The notes: generated by a model from the letters alone, not told the origin. Counted from the stretch's first letter, positions 8,641-17,753 are shown. The stretch is DNA of 64,000 nt from Aminomonas paucivorans DSM 12260 (GCF_000165795.1 NZ_CM001022.1:2513812-2577811), one strand, 5' to 3'. Program-made: numbers and translations.

Positions 8641-10488
8641 TCAGACCCCTTCTTCCCCCAGCCATTCCCGGCGGAGGGAAGGGCAGACCCGCTCCAGGAC
8701 CCGATCCACGAATTCCTTCCCCTCCCCGTCCACGTCCGGGGGCAGGGCGATGCCGTAGTGCTCCCGGGTCAGGGGAGCCTCCAGGAGGGCGAAGGCCGGG
8801 TCCTCCCGGCAAAGCTCCAGCAGCAGGGGGGCGTCCACCGCCGCCGCGTCCACCTCTTGCGACCGAAGGGCCTGGGGGATGCGGTCCCAGTGGTCGTAGG
8901 GGCAGGAGACGCAACGGGGAAGCCGCCGGCGCACCTCCTCCTCCCCCGATTCGCCCCGCACCACCGCCACCTTCCGCCCCTCCAGGTCCGCCAGAGCGTC
9001 GATCCCCTTCTCCCGCAGGGCCGCCACCCGCTGGCCGCTGGGGTAGTAGGACCGGGAGAAGGCCACGTGGGCCATCCGCTCGGGCAGCTTGGTGATCCCC
9101 GAGAGGATCACGTCGCAGACGTCGAAGGGCTGTCCGGAAAGGATGCCCGAGAGGCTCCCCCCCTCGCCCCTTCCCCAGGGCAGGGGGATGAAGACCGCGG
9201 CCACCCCCGCCTCCCGGGCCAGGGCCTCCGCCAGGGCGGGTTCGTAGCCCCGGGGACGCCCCCCCTCCCAGAAGACGAAGCGCCCCCAGTTGCGGTCTTC
9301 CAGCCCCACACGAAGGGCTCCCCGGCGGCGGATTCGCCCCAGAAACCCCTCCCCGGCGGCCTTTCCCGCCCCCCTCACCAGGGATGCCACTTCCCGGCGG
9401 AGGATCTCCAGCCTCTCCCCCAGGGTCTGCACCGCCCCCTGCTGGTCCCGAAGGGTGGCGTCCACCCGGACGAGCCGCTCCCCCTGTTCCAGAGACCCCC
9501 GGGCCATGCGCCCCACCAGGTCCGTCATCCGCTCCGCCCCCTGGGCCTGCTGGTCCGAACGAAGGACCGCGTCCTCCAGGTCCCCCAGGGTCTGGAGGAC
9601 CGCCCCGTGAACCCTCTCGATGCTCTCCCGGGTGCGGTTCGTCCGGGCCTGGGCTTCCTGGACCCGCCGACGGGCCTCGCCGATGCGGGACTGGGCTTCC
9701 TCCCCCATGCTACCGATGGCTTCCGCCAGCTCCCCGATGGAACCCGCCGCGGCCTGAGAGCGGGAGGCCAGCTTGCCCACCTCCTCCGCCACCACGGAGA
9801 ACCCCCGCCCCGCGTCCCCCGCCCGGGCCGCCTCGATGGAGGCGTTGAGGGCCAGGAGGTGGGTTTGCTTGGCGAGGTTGCGGATCCGGTCCACCGTCCC
9901 GGCGATGTCCCCGGAAACCCGCCGGATCTCCTCCACCGACAGGGCCACCCGCCCCGCCGCCTCGTCCACCCCCTCCACTCCCTCCACCACGCCCTGGACC
10001 AGCTCCCGGTCCTCCCGGGCCTCCCGTTCGATGAGGGCGTTCTGCTCCGCGGCGCGGCGCACCGCGGCGGAGGCATTCCGGGCCTCTTCCGCTCCCCCCT
10101 GAAGCTCCTCCTCCACCCGGGCGGCCAGGGCCTTCCCCTCCCGGGCGCTGGCGGACAGGCTTCCCGTGTGCTCCAGGACCCGAGCGAGGGAGGCGACGCA
10201 GTCCCCCGCCGCCGTGGACATGTCCTCCTGGACCCCCTCCAGGGTCCGGACCTCCCGAGGGAGGGACTCCGACGAAACCATGTCGGGGCGATCGATCCTT
10301 TTTCCCCCTTCTCTTCGGGAGGCCGCGACCCACCAGAGGACCGTCCAGCCGAGGGTCGTGGCTGCCATGATTCCTTGGTTACGAATGTCGATCGTCCCTT
10401 TTATGGAGAGAACGAAACCTGCGGTCTGGAGGATCAGGGCCGCTCCCAGATAGCGCCAGGATCCTTTCAAGGAAACCACCCCCAACAA
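8641..10488 (-). CDS. Methyl-accepting chemotaxis-type protein with C-terminal solute-binding domain
   Basis: 615 residues. Two hydrophobic segments lie at about 12-30 and 38-57. A long helical region follows with the chemoreceptor signalling hairpin ([20 protein letters not shown], about 205-224, then [15 protein letters not shown]). From about residue 385 to the end there is a family-3 extracellular solute-binding domain ([16 protein letters not shown], then [16 protein letters not shown] and [17 protein letters not shown]). With only two membrane segments both ends should be cytoplasmic, so the binding domain appears to sit inside the cell behind the signalling domain, the reverse of normal receptors. 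No classical periplasmic sensor or HAMP domain is evident. The start chosen is the TTG at 10488, preceded by AAGGAAAC. The gene stands alone between terminators. The N- and C-terminal domain calls are firm; topology is inference. Confidence 0.85.
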   Translation of the reverse strand: MLGVVSLKGSWRYLGAALILQTAGFVLSIKGTIDIRNQGIMAATTLGWTVLWWVAASRREGGKRIDRPDMVSSESLPREVRTLEGVQEDMSTAAGDCVASLARVLEHTGSLSASAREGKALAARVEEELQGGAEEARNASAAVRRAAEQNALIEREAREDRELVQGVVEGVEGVDEAAGRVALSVEEIRRVSGDIAGTVDRIRNLAKQTHLLALNASIEAARAGDAGRGFSVVAEEVGKLASRSQAAAGSIGELAEAIGSMGEEAQSRIGEARRRVQEAQARTNRTRESIERVHGAVLQTLGDLEDAVLRSDQQAQGAERMTDLVGRMARGSLEQGERLVRVDATLRDQQGAVQTLGERLEILRREVASLVRGAGKAAGEGFLGRIRRRGALRVGLEDRNWGRFVFWEGGRPRGYEPALAEALAREAGVAAVFIPLPWGRGEGGSLSGILSGQPFDVCDVILSGITKLPERMAHVAFSRSYYPSGQRVAALREKGIDALADLEGRKVAVVRGESGEEEVRRRLPRCVSCPYDHWDRIPQALRSQEVDAAAVDAPLLLELCREDPAFALLEAPLTREHYGIALPPDVDGEGKEFVDRVLERVCPSLRREWLGEEGV

Positions 10489-10556
10489 GTAGTTTCCTTA
10501 TTATGGGCACTTACATCTGAATGGGAAAGGGGGCACGAATTAGGGTTTCCCCGGAA

Positions 10557-11786
10557 TCAGGCCTCCCTTTGAGCCAGGGCGATCAGCCCCCGGGCCAGGA
10601 CCCGCACACCCCGGAGGAGGTCCGCCGCCTCCGTGTGCTCCTCCGGGCAGTGGCTCAGGCCGCCCCGGGAGGGGACGAAGATCATGGCGGTGGGACAGAG
10701 GAAGTGGAGGAACTGGGCATCGTGCCCCGCCCCGCTGGCCAGGCGCAGGACCCGGTCCGTCTCCCCCCGGGCGCAGGAGTCCACCAGGTCCGTCATCTCC
10801 CGGGGGAAGCGCACCGGGGGCGCGTCCGCCAGGGCTTCCGCCTCCAGCTCCAGGGCGTGACGGCCCGCCGCCTCCCGCAGAAGCCGGGGAACCTCCTCCT
10901 TGAGACGCCCGAAGGATTCCGGCGCCTCCGCCCGAACGTCCACGGTGAAGTCCACCCTCCCGGGCACCACGTTGATCGCCCCGGGCCGGACCTCCACCCG
11001 CCCCAGGGTGGCCACGGAAGAGGGGACCCGGGCCGCCAGCTCTCGCAGGGACCGGGAAAGGTCCGCCACCCCCGCGAAGGCGTCCCGGCGCCGGTCCATG
11101 GGGGTGGTGCCCGCGTGGTTCGCCTGCCCCCGGTAGGTGCAGCCCCACCAGGCGATGCCCTGGATGCCCTCCACCACGCCGATGCGGGCCCCCGCGTCCT
11201 CCAGACGGGGCCCCTGCTCGATGTGCAGCTCCAGGTAGGCCCCGGGGGTCACCCGGTCCGTCCCCCGAAAGCCCAGCCGCTCCAGCTCCTCCCCCGCCCG
11301 AAGCCCCTCCCGGTCTCGGGCGGCCAGGGCCTCCTCCAGGGGAAGGCGTCCCGAGAGGACCAGGCTGCCCATCATGTCCGGCTGGAAGCGGACCCCCTCT
11401 TCGTTGGTGAAGGCCGCCACCGCTAGGGCCCGACGCAGGCGCGTCCCCGACTCCCGCACCCCCCGGAGCACCGCCAGGGCCCCCAGGACCCCGTAGGCCC
11501 CGTCCAGGGCCCCCGCCCGGATCACCGTGTCCAGATGGGACCCCGCGGTCACCGGGGCCTCCGTCCCCTCCTCCCCCGGGAGGATCCCGAAGAGGTTCCC
11601 GATGCCGTCCACCCGGATCTCCAGGCCCAGCTCCTCCATCCGCCGGACCAGCCACCTCCGGGCCTCTCCGTCCTCGTCGGAGAGGGCCAGGCGGGTTCGC
11701 CCCTCCCCCGGCGCCGCCCCGATCCCCCCCAGTTCCTCCAGGTCCGCCAGAAACCGGCCCTCGTCCAGAACGATCCGCTCCTCCAT
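10557..11786 (-). CDS. M20-family Zn-dependent amidohydrolase (carbamoylase/allantoate amidohydrolase type)
   Basis: 409 residues, typical for the hydantoinase/carbamoylase branch of M20 peptidases. Metal-binding elements are visible: SHLDTV (His84, Asp86), DGAYG (Asp95), the FTNEEG glutamate pair near 129-130, HIEQGP near 196, and a late HCPEEHT. The family hydrolyses N-carbamoyl amino acids, allantoate or related amides in the cytoplasm using two metal ions. The exact substrate cannot be read from sequence. The ATG at 11786 is preceded by AAGGGAGGAAC. The reading frame stays open far upstream but that part overlaps the divergent transporter and is a shadow. The neighbouring MFS carrier is divergently oriented and could supply the substrate, which is only a guess. 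Confidence 0.88.
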   Translation of the reverse strand: MEERIVLDEGRFLADLEELGGIGAAPGEGRTRLALSDEDGEARRWLVRRMEELGLEIRVDGIGNLFGILPGEEGTEAPVTAGSHLDTVIRAGALDGAYGVLGALAVLRGVRESGTRLRRALAVAAFTNEEGVRFQPDMMGSLVLSGRLPLEEALAARDREGLRAGEELERLGFRGTDRVTPGAYLELHIEQGPRLEDAGARIGVVEGIQGIAWWGCTYRGQANHAGTTPMDRRRDAFAGVADLSRSLRELAARVPSSVATLGRVEVRPGAINVVPGRVDFTVDVRAEAPESFGRLKEEVPRLLREAAGRHALELEAEALADAPPVRFPREMTDLVDSCARGETDRVLRLASGAGHDAQFLHFLCPTAMIFVPSRGGLSHCPEEHTEAADLLRGVRVLARGLIALAQREA

Positions 11787-11945
11787 GCCCGTTCCTCCCT
11801 TCCCCCCGAAGGGGCCCTCCGATCCTACCTCTCCGGTTTGACGGGGCCCACCCCTTCGTGGTACACCCCGGATCGCGCCCCTCCGCACCTCACACCGCCC
11901 CTCCCGGGAGGGGCGTCCGTCCCCGCACCGGAAAGGAAGGTTCCC

Positions 11946-13121
11946 GTGAGCCACGGCAAGCAGCTTCTGCGCCTCTTCTTGGCGGTGTACGCGGTGCACT
12001 GCTTCTCCAACCTCTACTTCCTCTTCGGCCCCTTCTACGAGGGGCGGGGGGCCACCCCCCAGGCGGCGGGCTGGTTCCTGAGCATCTTCTACGTGGCCAC
12101 CACCCTCTGCCGCCCCCTGGGGAGCTTCGCCCTGGAACGCCTCGGGGTGCGCAAGACCCTCGTGGGGGCGGCGATCCTGTGCGCCGCGGGCAGCGCGGGG
12201 ATCGCCCTCTTCCTGAACTCCCCGCCCCTGCTCCTGGCCTTCCGGGCCCTGACGGGGATCGGTTTCTCCGCCTTCGTGGTGGGGGCCATGGCCTTCCAGT
12301 CCCTGGTGATCCCCCCGGAGGTCCGGGGGGCCTCCTTCGCCCTGGTCACCACGGGATCCATGGCTCCCCTGGCCACCATCGTCCCCCTTTCGGACTGGCT
12401 GATCCAGACCGGCCACCCCTACCTGTACCTCTGGAGCGCCCCCCTGCTGGGGACCCTCTGCATCGTCCTGGGCTACCTGGTGGAGGCCCCGGACCGGGCC
12501 CCCGCCCCGAAGCCCGTCTGGGGCAGCTACCGGGACCTGATGCGCCTCCCGGGCTTTCCCGTGCTGGCCTTCTCCTCCCTCTTCCTGGCCCTCTGCGACG
12601 CCACCACCATCTGCGTGGCCTCCCTGGCCCGGGAGCGGGGGGTGCTGGTCTCCAGCTTCATGGTGGCCAACGCGGTGGCGGCGGTGCTGGTGCGCACCGT
12701 GGGGTTCCGGTTCATGGACCGGTTCCCCCGAACCCTCCTGGCAGCCCCCGCCTTCGGGACCATGGCCGCGGCCCTGCTGGGCATGTCCTTCAGCTCCACC
12801 AACGGGGCCTTTCTGGTCTGGGGGCTCCTCTTCGGCCTGGGGATCGGCGTGGGCTTCCCCACCTACCTGTCCCTCATCGGGGACCTGGCCCCGGAACGGC
12901 TCCACCCCAAGGGGACGGCGGCGGTGCTCCTGTCCATCGACGTGGGCTGGACCCTCACCCCCCTGCTCTTCGGCTACCTCTCCCCGGGGCTGGGGGTCAG
13001 CGGGACCTTCCGCTTCTTCGCCGTCGCGGGGGGAGCGGCGGCCCTGCTGGCCCACCGGTTTCTCTGGCTTCCCCTGTACCGCCGCAACCGCAAGGCCGCC
13101 TGTCTCCTCCCGGAGGACTGA
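11946..13121 (+). CDS. MFS transporter
   Basis: 391 residues with about twelve hydrophobic segments and the major-facilitator loop 2-3 motif region (SFALERLGVRKTLVGAA). It begins at a GTG at 11946 after AAGGAAGG at good distance; the frame is open upstream but with non-coding character and no better start. The substrate is unknown; the general look (short loops, no long central cytoplasmic domain) resembles drug/metabolite MFS carriers. It is followed by an intrinsic terminator. It is divergent from the M20 amidohydrolase, with about 160 bases between the two starts, so the pair may share control. Confidence 0.85.
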   Translation: MSHGKQLLRLFLAVYAVHCFSNLYFLFGPFYEGRGATPQAAGWFLSIFYVATTLCRPLGSFALERLGVRKTLVGAAILCAAGSAGIALFLNSPPLLLAFRALTGIGFSAFVVGAMAFQSLVIPPEVRGASFALVTTGSMAPLATIVPLSDWLIQTGHPYLYLWSAPLLGTLCIVLGYLVEAPDRAPAPKPVWGSYRDLMRLPGFPVLAFSSLFLALCDATTICVASLARERGVLVSSFMVANAVAAVLVRTVGFRFMDRFPRTLLAAPAFGTMAAALLGMSFSSTNGAFLVWGLLFGLGIGVGFPTYLSLIGDLAPERLHPKGTAAVLLSIDVGWTLTPLLFGYLSPGLGVSGTFRFFAVAGGAAALLAHRFLWLPLYRRNRKAACLLPED

Positions 13122-13136
13122 TCCCCCCGCAGACCC

Positions 13137-13166
13137 GGGGGCCGGGGAGGACCGGCCCCCCTTTTC
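13137..13166 (+). terminator. Intrinsic terminator of MFS gene
   Basis: GGGGGCCGG stem with its complement and a short loop, followed by TTTT, 15 bases after the MFS stop codon. Confidence 0.75.
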
Positions 13167-13273
13167 CTTGCCCCCTCTCCATACCCCAGCTGGTACAATG
13201 AAGAAACTATCGAGTCTTTCCGATGGCCCGACACAGTAAGAGACCGCAACCGCATCGATAAGGAGGGATCCTC

Positions 13274-14140
13274 ATGCGGGCTTCCGACGATTCTCCGATC
13301 CTGGGCCCCCTGCGTCTGGGCGTGGCCTCCGTCGAACGTTCCCGGGACTTCTACCGGGCCGCCCTGGGCCTGGAAACCCGGGAGGTCCCCGGCGGGGCGG
13401 AGCTGTTCCTTCCCTCGGGAAACCTCCTGGCCACCCTGGAGGAGCGCCCCGGGGCCGTCCCCGAATCCCCCGCCGTCCCGGGGCTCTACCACCTGGCCCT
13501 TCGCGTTCCCCATCGCCCCGCCCTGGCTCGGACCTTCCTTCGCCTGAAGGAGGCAAGGCTTCCCACCGATGGCCCGGTGGACCACGGGGTAAGCGAAGCG
13601 ATCTACACCGAGGACCCCGACGAGACGGGCATCGAGATCTACCGGGACCGGTCCCGGGAAACCTGGCCCACCCGGGGGGGGCACCTGGCCATGGGCTCCC
13701 GGCTGGCGCCCCCGCAGGACCTTCTGGGCGCCCTGGCGGAGGAGATGGAGGGCCCCGGATCGACCCCCGAGATGACCCTGGGGCACCTGCACCTGCGGGT
13801 ATCGAACCTGAAGCGGTCCGTGGACTTCTACTCCTCCCTCCTGCCCCTGAAGGTCACCCAGGAAGACCTTCCCGGGGCGGCCTTCCTGGCCTTCGGGGAC
13901 TACCACCACCATCTGGGACTCAACGTCTGGTCCAGCCAGGGGGGCAAACCCCGGGACCCCCAAAGATCAGGCTTGATCGAGCTTTCCTTCCTCTTCCCCG
14001 TACCTTCGGCGTTCCAATCCTGGAAGGATCGCCTGCTTTCCCAAGGGTGCCCGGAGCTTCTCTCCGTCGCCCCGAACGAATCGTGGCTTCTCGTCCGGGA
14101 CCCGGACGGTTGGGACGTGCGGATCCGCCAGGCCTCCTGA
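13274..14140 (+). CDS. Two-domain VOC (glyoxalase/extradiol dioxygenase-fold) protein
   Basis: 288 residues with two vicinal-oxygen-chelate domains in tandem. The first starts PLRLGVASVERSRDFYRAALGL and carries the ligand-like LYHLALRVP. The second starts LGHLHLRVSNLKRSVDFYSSLLPL, with DYHHHLGLNVW and a final RDPDGWDVRIRQ. This CatE-like two-domain layout is shared by catechol 2,3-dioxygenase-related proteins in Bacillus and relatives. In an anaerobe an oxygen-using role is doubtful, and a thiol-transfer or isomerase role is equally possible. AAGGAGGGATCC precedes the ATG. It converges on the DJ-1/DUF2156 operon, with a terminator between them. Confidence 0.85.
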   Translation: MRASDDSPILGPLRLGVASVERSRDFYRAALGLETREVPGGAELFLPSGNLLATLEERPGAVPESPAVPGLYHLALRVPHRPALARTFLRLKEARLPTDGPVDHGVSEAIYTEDPDETGIEIYRDRSRETWPTRGGHLAMGSRLAPPQDLLGALAEEMEGPGSTPEMTLGHLHLRVSNLKRSVDFYSSLLPLKVTQEDLPGAAFLAFGDYHHHLGLNVWSSQGGKPRDPQRSGLIELSFLFPVPSAFQSWKDRLLSQGCPELLSVAPNESWLLVRDPDGWDVRIRQAS

Positions 14141-14149
14141 ATCCCCCCC

Positions 14150-14201
14150 AAAAAAAGAGGGGGCGTCGCGCGGGCCCACCGGCCCCTCCGCGACGCCCCC
14201 T
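14150..14201 (-). terminator. Terminator of DUF2156-DJ-1 operon, possibly bidirectional
   Basis: AGGGGGCGTCGCG (14158-14170) pairs with CGCGACGCCCCCT (14189-14201). On the minus strand it is followed by a run of seven T residues, which makes it a strong terminator for the leftward operon. The stem may also stop the rightward VOC gene. Confidence 0.85.
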
Positions 14202-14234
14202 TCCGTTCCCCCCCGACGACGGGCCTGCGCCCCC

Positions 14235-14771
14235 CTAGAGCTTCCTCTCCAGGACCTGCAGGCACCCCTGGAGGAACCAGGGGAGGTCGTCGGGCTTGCG
14301 GCTGGACACCATGTTGCGGTCCACCACCAGGGGCTCGTCCACCCAGGTGGCCCCGGCGTGGACCAGGTCGTCCTTGATCCCCGGGGTGGAGGTCATGCGG
14401 AACCCCGCCACGATCTCCGCGGAGGCGGGGATCCACCCTCCGTGGCAGATGTGGGCCACCAGCTTTCCCGCCGCCATGAACTGGCGGGTCAGGTCCAGGA
14501 CCTTGGGGATCCGGCGCAGTTTGTCCGGGGCGAACCCCCCGGGGATCACCAGGCCCTGGAAGTCCCGCTCCTGAAGGTCGTAGAAGGAGGCGTCGCTGCG
14601 ACAGGGGTAGGTGTGTTTGCCCACGTAGACCTTCCGGGCCTCCGGACCCGCCGTCACCACCTCCGCCCCTTCTTCCGCCAGACGCAGCTTGGGGTACCAG
14701 AGTTCCAGGTCCTCATAGGTATCCTCCACGAACACCAGGACGCGCATCCCTTCCAGCCTCTGCATCCTCAT
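14235..14771 (-). CDS. DJ-1/PfpI family protein
   Basis: 178 residues of the DJ-1/PfpI (type-1 glutamine amidotransferase-like) fold: MRVLVFVEDTYEDLELWYP at the start, LVIPGGFAPDKLR in the middle, and the nucleophile elbow AHICHGGWIPASA with its cysteine. Members act as glyoxalase III/deglycases, chaperones or proteases; the sequence does not decide which. The start codon forms an ATGA overlap with the stop of the DUF2156 gene, so the two are translationally coupled. An in-frame ATG two codons later (14765) is better spaced from GGGAGGG and could be the actual initiator. A terminator follows. Confidence 0.87.
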   Translation of the reverse strand: MRMQRLEGMRVLVFVEDTYEDLELWYPKLRLAEEGAEVVTAGPEARKVYVGKHTYPCRSDASFYDLQERDFQGLVIPGGFAPDKLRRIPKVLDLTRQFMAAGKLVAHICHGGWIPASAEIVAGFRMTSTPGIKDDLVHAGATWVDEPLVVDRNMVSSRKPDDLPWFLQGCLQVLERKL

Positions 14772-15715
14772 CCCTCCCCATCCGATCCTTCGTCTTCGTC
14801 GGGAAAACCCCGAACGTCCCATTCCACCCGGTATTTCCGCAAAAAACCGAAGGGGAGGTAGGACATCTTCGCCTCCCGCAAGCCCGGATCTCCCATGTCC
14901 TCCTCCCGGTTCACCACGTCGAAACGGTCCCGATGCTGGGCCAGGAAGTCCCGGTGGATCACCTGGTAGGAATCGGGGACCCCGGGGCATCCCTTCTCGA
15001 AATGGATCATGAGGTTGCGATCCCCCAGATCCTCTCCCAGGGTGTAGGCCACCAGGGATCCCTCCACCTCCAGGCACCCGCCGAAGAGCCCCTCCAGCCA
15101 GTCCAGATCCCCCAAGACCCTCAGGATGCCCCGGTGTTCCCCCCAGAGGAGGAAATCGTCCTGGCAGTCCCGCTTCCCGCACCACCGCACCTGAAGCTCC
15201 ATCACCCGGGGGACCAGGTCGTCCGTGAGGGGCAGGTAGCGGTACCGGTGGGTCCGAAGGAACCGGTTGATCCGGTTGCGCTTGCGCATGTACCGGTTTC
15301 CCTTCAGGTCCGCCAGGTCCTGGACCCGGTGGAGGTATTCGAAGGAGTCCCGGTCCTCCCGAAGACGAACCCGGTTTCCCAGCTGGTCCGCCCAAAGGCG
15401 CCCCAGGCTCTCGGGCACCGCAAGAAAGGTTCCCCTCTCGCCCACCGCCTCGGCCAGGAGGCGGTCCCAGTCGTCACGCCGCCACTCCCCCACGGGGGCC
15501 AGGCACACGGGCTCGGGGCGGAGCTGACGGATCCAGATCAGGTCGCGGAAGAGGGCGGTTTCGTAGCCCAACGCCTCGTCCCAGGCCCAGAGGACCGCGA
15601 AGCTGTGGTCCGAGGAACGCTCCAGACACCTGCCCCAGAGAGAACGATAGATCCCCTGAAGGTCTCGACGCAGCGGTTCGTAGTCTAAAGCCACAGGAAC
15701 GCCCCCCTTGTCCAC
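14768..15715 (-). CDS. DUF2156 (GNAT-fold, phosphatidylglycerol lysyltransferase C-terminal-like) protein
   Basis: 315 residues. It matches the DUF2156 / LPG-synthase C-terminal type of tandem GNAT fold, with the helix YMRKRNRINRFLRTHRYRYLPL, the core segment ECK-like EVEGSLVAYTLGEDL, and the C-terminal VNREEDMGDPGLREAKMSYLPFGFLRKYRVEW. That last block, ending in a K-x-SY-P-G-x-xxKY pattern, is characteristic. No membrane segments are present, so it is a soluble member. The family uses acyl- or aminoacyl-donors to modify small molecules; the substrate here is unknown. It is the first gene of a two-gene unit with the DJ-1 protein. The start at 15715 is the first of two possible; a second ATG-like codon is absent nearby. 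Confidence 0.82.
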   Translation of the reverse strand: MDKGGVPVALDYEPLRRDLQGIYRSLWGRCLERSSDHSFAVLWAWDEALGYETALFRDLIWIRQLRPEPVCLAPVGEWRRDDWDRLLAEAVGERGTFLAVPESLGRLWADQLGNRVRLREDRDSFEYLHRVQDLADLKGNRYMRKRNRINRFLRTHRYRYLPLTDDLVPRVMELQVRWCGKRDCQDDFLLWGEHRGILRVLGDLDWLEGLFGGCLEVEGSLVAYTLGEDLGDRNLMIHFEKGCPGVPDSYQVIHRDFLAQHRDRFDVVNREEDMGDPGLREAKMSYLPFGFLRKYRVEWDVRGFPDEDEGSDGEG

Positions 15716-15879
15716 CCTCCATCATACCGCAGGGGCAAAACCCCGGGCCTCGGGGCCCCCAGGACGAACCTAGGATCATTACATCTTCGTTTCCTAATTT
15801 TTCCTTTTTTCCGGCTTCCCTTTCCATCAAACTCCGTTGTTTTCAAAGCGAGTTGTCCTGTTTTGCAAGAAGTAGGCTG

Positions 15880-15908
15880 TTGACAGTCAATAAACCGCAG
15901 CGTATGAT
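15880..15908 (+). promoter_or_regulatory. Near-consensus sigma70 promoter
   Basis: TTGACA, a spacer of exactly 17 bases, then TATGAT. This is one of the best promoters in the window. The transcript would start near 15915 and run to the terminator at 16161-16196, about 280 nt, containing only the 34-codon ORF. Confidence 0.85.
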
Positions 15909-15984
15909 ATGGCCACAAAGGGCGGCAAGATCGAATACACAAAAATACCGGCCACCCTATCAAACCCACAAGGAGGGGACAGCC

Positions 15985-16089
15985 ATGTTGCGGAATCCCG
16001 AGAAGATCATCGAAATGGAGAAGCGCATCACCGGGGAGTCCAGGGTGGAAGATCCCGCCTATACCCTGATCCGTACCTTCGCCAACTAG
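15985..16089 (+). CDS. Small 34-residue protein, unrecognised
   Basis: A short ORF that begins ATG at 15985 after a strong ribosome site, AAGGAGGGG, at a seven-to-eight-base distance. It encodes 34 mostly charged residues (MLRNPEKIIEMEKRIT at the start, TLIRTFAN at the end) with no hydrophobic segment or Cys. Its own strong promoter, good ribosome site and downstream terminator make translation likely. I do not recognise a family. It could be a stand-alone small protein, or the RNA (about 280 nt with two hairpins after the stop) could be the functional product with the ORF as a secondary role. No neighbour is transcriptionally linked. Confidence 0.6.
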   Translation: MLRNPEKIIEMEKRITGESRVEDPAYTLIRTFAN

Positions 16090-16160
16090 AACCGCTTACC
16101 CTGCGCGGAAGGGCTGGAGGGCCTCCCCTCCCCGAGACCCTCGCCCTTCCGCTTCGTGCC

Positions 16161-16196
16161 AAAAGGAGACGCCATGAAACCGGCGTCTCCTTTTGG
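16161..16196 (+). terminator. Intrinsic terminator of small-ORF transcript
   Basis: A perfect 13-bp stem, AAAAGGAGACGCC and GGCGTCTCCTTTT, with an 8-base loop and a T-rich 3' side. A second weaker inverted repeat (GCGGAAGGGC ... GCCCTTCCGC) lies just before it at about 16117-16152. Confidence 0.85.
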
Positions 16197-16339
16197 TTTA
16201 TTTCAAAACGGATACAGAGTACACCCCTCACCCCTTCCCCCGGGCCCCCCTTCGGGGACAACCCCTTCGGAACAAGCTACAATCGCCCCTAAGGCCCCGC
16301 GAACCCCAAGGGACACCCATTCCCCCTGGAGGGATACCC

Positions 16340-17659
16340 GTGAACGACAGACCCCAAGACCCCAGCTCCCCCCACGAACCCGGCCCCCTTCCGGAGGATT
16401 CCTCCTGGGAGGTCCCCGGGGAACTCACGGGGATCACCCCGGAGGAGGAAGCCTTCACCCCGCCGCCGGAACCCCGGCCCCTGCCCCGAGGTCTCTTCGC
16501 GGGCCTGGGCCTTCTGCTCCTTCTGGCCTTCGTGGGAGGCGGGTTCTGGTACTACCGCCACACGGTGCTGCCGGAGAAGCACTTCCAGGAGGCCAGCCGC
16601 CTCTACGAGGCCCGGCGGTACGCTCCGGCACTGAAGCTCTTCCGCAAGGTCCTGAAGGAGCGGCCGGAGCGGAAGGACACCCTCTTCCAGATCGGCGTCT
16701 GCCTGGAAAGCCTGGGGCGTCCCGGAGAGGCCCTGGACGCCTTCGCCTCCCACCTGGAGAACCAGCCCCGGGACGAAGGGGCGTGGATCCGGACGGGACG
16801 CATCCTCCTTTCTCTGGGGCGGCCGGAAAGCGCCCTGGACCCCTTGGAGAAGGCGGTCCGGCTGGCTCCGAAGAACCCCGAGACCCAAAGGCTCCTGGGA
16901 GAGGTGTACCGTCGCCTGGGGAGCCGGGACCGGGCAGTGGAGCATCTGTCCCTGGCCCTGACCTGGAACCCCGACCAGGTGGACACCCTCCTGCGGGACG
17001 CCAAGGCACTCATGGGACTGAAGGCCTACGGGGAGGCCCTGCGGGGGTACCGCAAGGCGGCGGAGCTGGCCCCGGAGGACCCCCGACCCAAGCACGGCCT
17101 CTGGGCCGCCCGAGCCCAGCTGGGGCTGCCCAACGACGACCGGTTCTTCCTGGTTCCGGGAAAATCCCTGGGCCCCGTGACCCTGGGGCTCTCCAAGGAG
17201 GAGGTGCTGGCCCGGTTCGGGGACCCGGACTCCGCCGACGGCCTCCAGACCCCCGGAGGCAAGACCTTCGAGGTGTGGCGCTTCCCCCGCCTGACGGACC
17301 GGGATGCCCCGGGGAAGGCCTTCCCGGGGTGCCGGATGGTCTTCGACGAGGACGGCCGACTGGTGCAGGCCGAGAGCGCCTCTCCGGCCTACAAGACCGA
17401 GGACGGCCTGGGGGTGGCGAGCTTCCTCAACAAGCGCTACGCAAAGCGCTTCTCCGGCTGGCAGGAGACGGACCATCGTTCCGTGGGCTACCGATACGCC
17501 CTCAAGGAGGGCGGCCTCACCTTCTACGTCTCCGATCTGGGAGGGATCACCCCCGACGGGGAACGCCGGGCCGCGGTGGTCCACACGGGGCCCCTCCCCG
17601 CGGACGACCGAGACCAGCCGGAGCTGTGGCTTCCCCTGAAATCCCCTCGGGAGGACTGA
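16340..17659 (+). CDS. Membrane-anchored TPR-repeat protein
   Basis: 439 residues. A Pro/Glu-rich cytoplasmic N-terminus of about 50 residues precedes a single membrane segment (GLFAGLGLLLLLAFVGGGF, about 52-70). Four to five tetratricopeptide repeats then run to about residue 265 (first one HFQEASRLYEARRYAPALKL). The C-terminal 170 residues look like a BamE/SmpA-like small domain (GPVTLGLSKEEVLARFGDPD, then MVFDEDGRLVQAES). It is probably an inner-membrane scaffold with its repeats outside the cytoplasm. The partner is unknown. The start is the GTG at 16340 behind TGGAGGG; upstream in-frame sequence lacks coding character. It converges on glyA with a shared terminator. Confidence 0.8.
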   Translation: MNDRPQDPSSPHEPGPLPEDSSWEVPGELTGITPEEEAFTPPPEPRPLPRGLFAGLGLLLLLAFVGGGFWYYRHTVLPEKHFQEASRLYEARRYAPALKLFRKVLKERPERKDTLFQIGVCLESLGRPGEALDAFASHLENQPRDEGAWIRTGRILLSLGRPESALDPLEKAVRLAPKNPETQRLLGEVYRRLGSRDRAVEHLSLALTWNPDQVDTLLRDAKALMGLKAYGEALRGYRKAAELAPEDPRPKHGLWAARAQLGLPNDDRFFLVPGKSLGPVTLGLSKEEVLARFGDPDSADGLQTPGGKTFEVWRFPRLTDRDAPGKAFPGCRMVFDEDGRLVQAESASPAYKTEDGLGVASFLNKRYAKRFSGWQETDHRSVGYRYALKEGGLTFYVSDLGGITPDGERRAAVVHTGPLPADDRDQPELWLPLKSPRED

Positions 17660-17678
17660 CCCCCCGACGCACGTCGAA

Positions 17679-17716
17679 AGAGGGCCCCGGAGGCGGTACC
17701 GCCCCGGGGCCCTCTT
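17679..17716. terminator. Bidirectional terminator between TPR gene and glyA
   Basis: AGAGGGCCCCGG and its complement form a 12-bp stem between two converging genes. T-rich stretches (TCTTCGCCTTCC on plus, TCTTTCG on minus) follow in both directions, though neither is a clean T-run. Confidence 0.65.
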
Positions 17717-17753
17717 CGCCTTCCTTCGATCCTCCTCCCTCCAGGAAGGGGGA

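Noticed and set aside
11787-13055. In-frame upstream extension of the M20 amidohydrolase
   Set aside because: It lies opposite the MFS gene and is Gly/Glu/Gln-rich shadow sequence. The ATG at 11786 has a good ribosome site and matches the family N-terminus.
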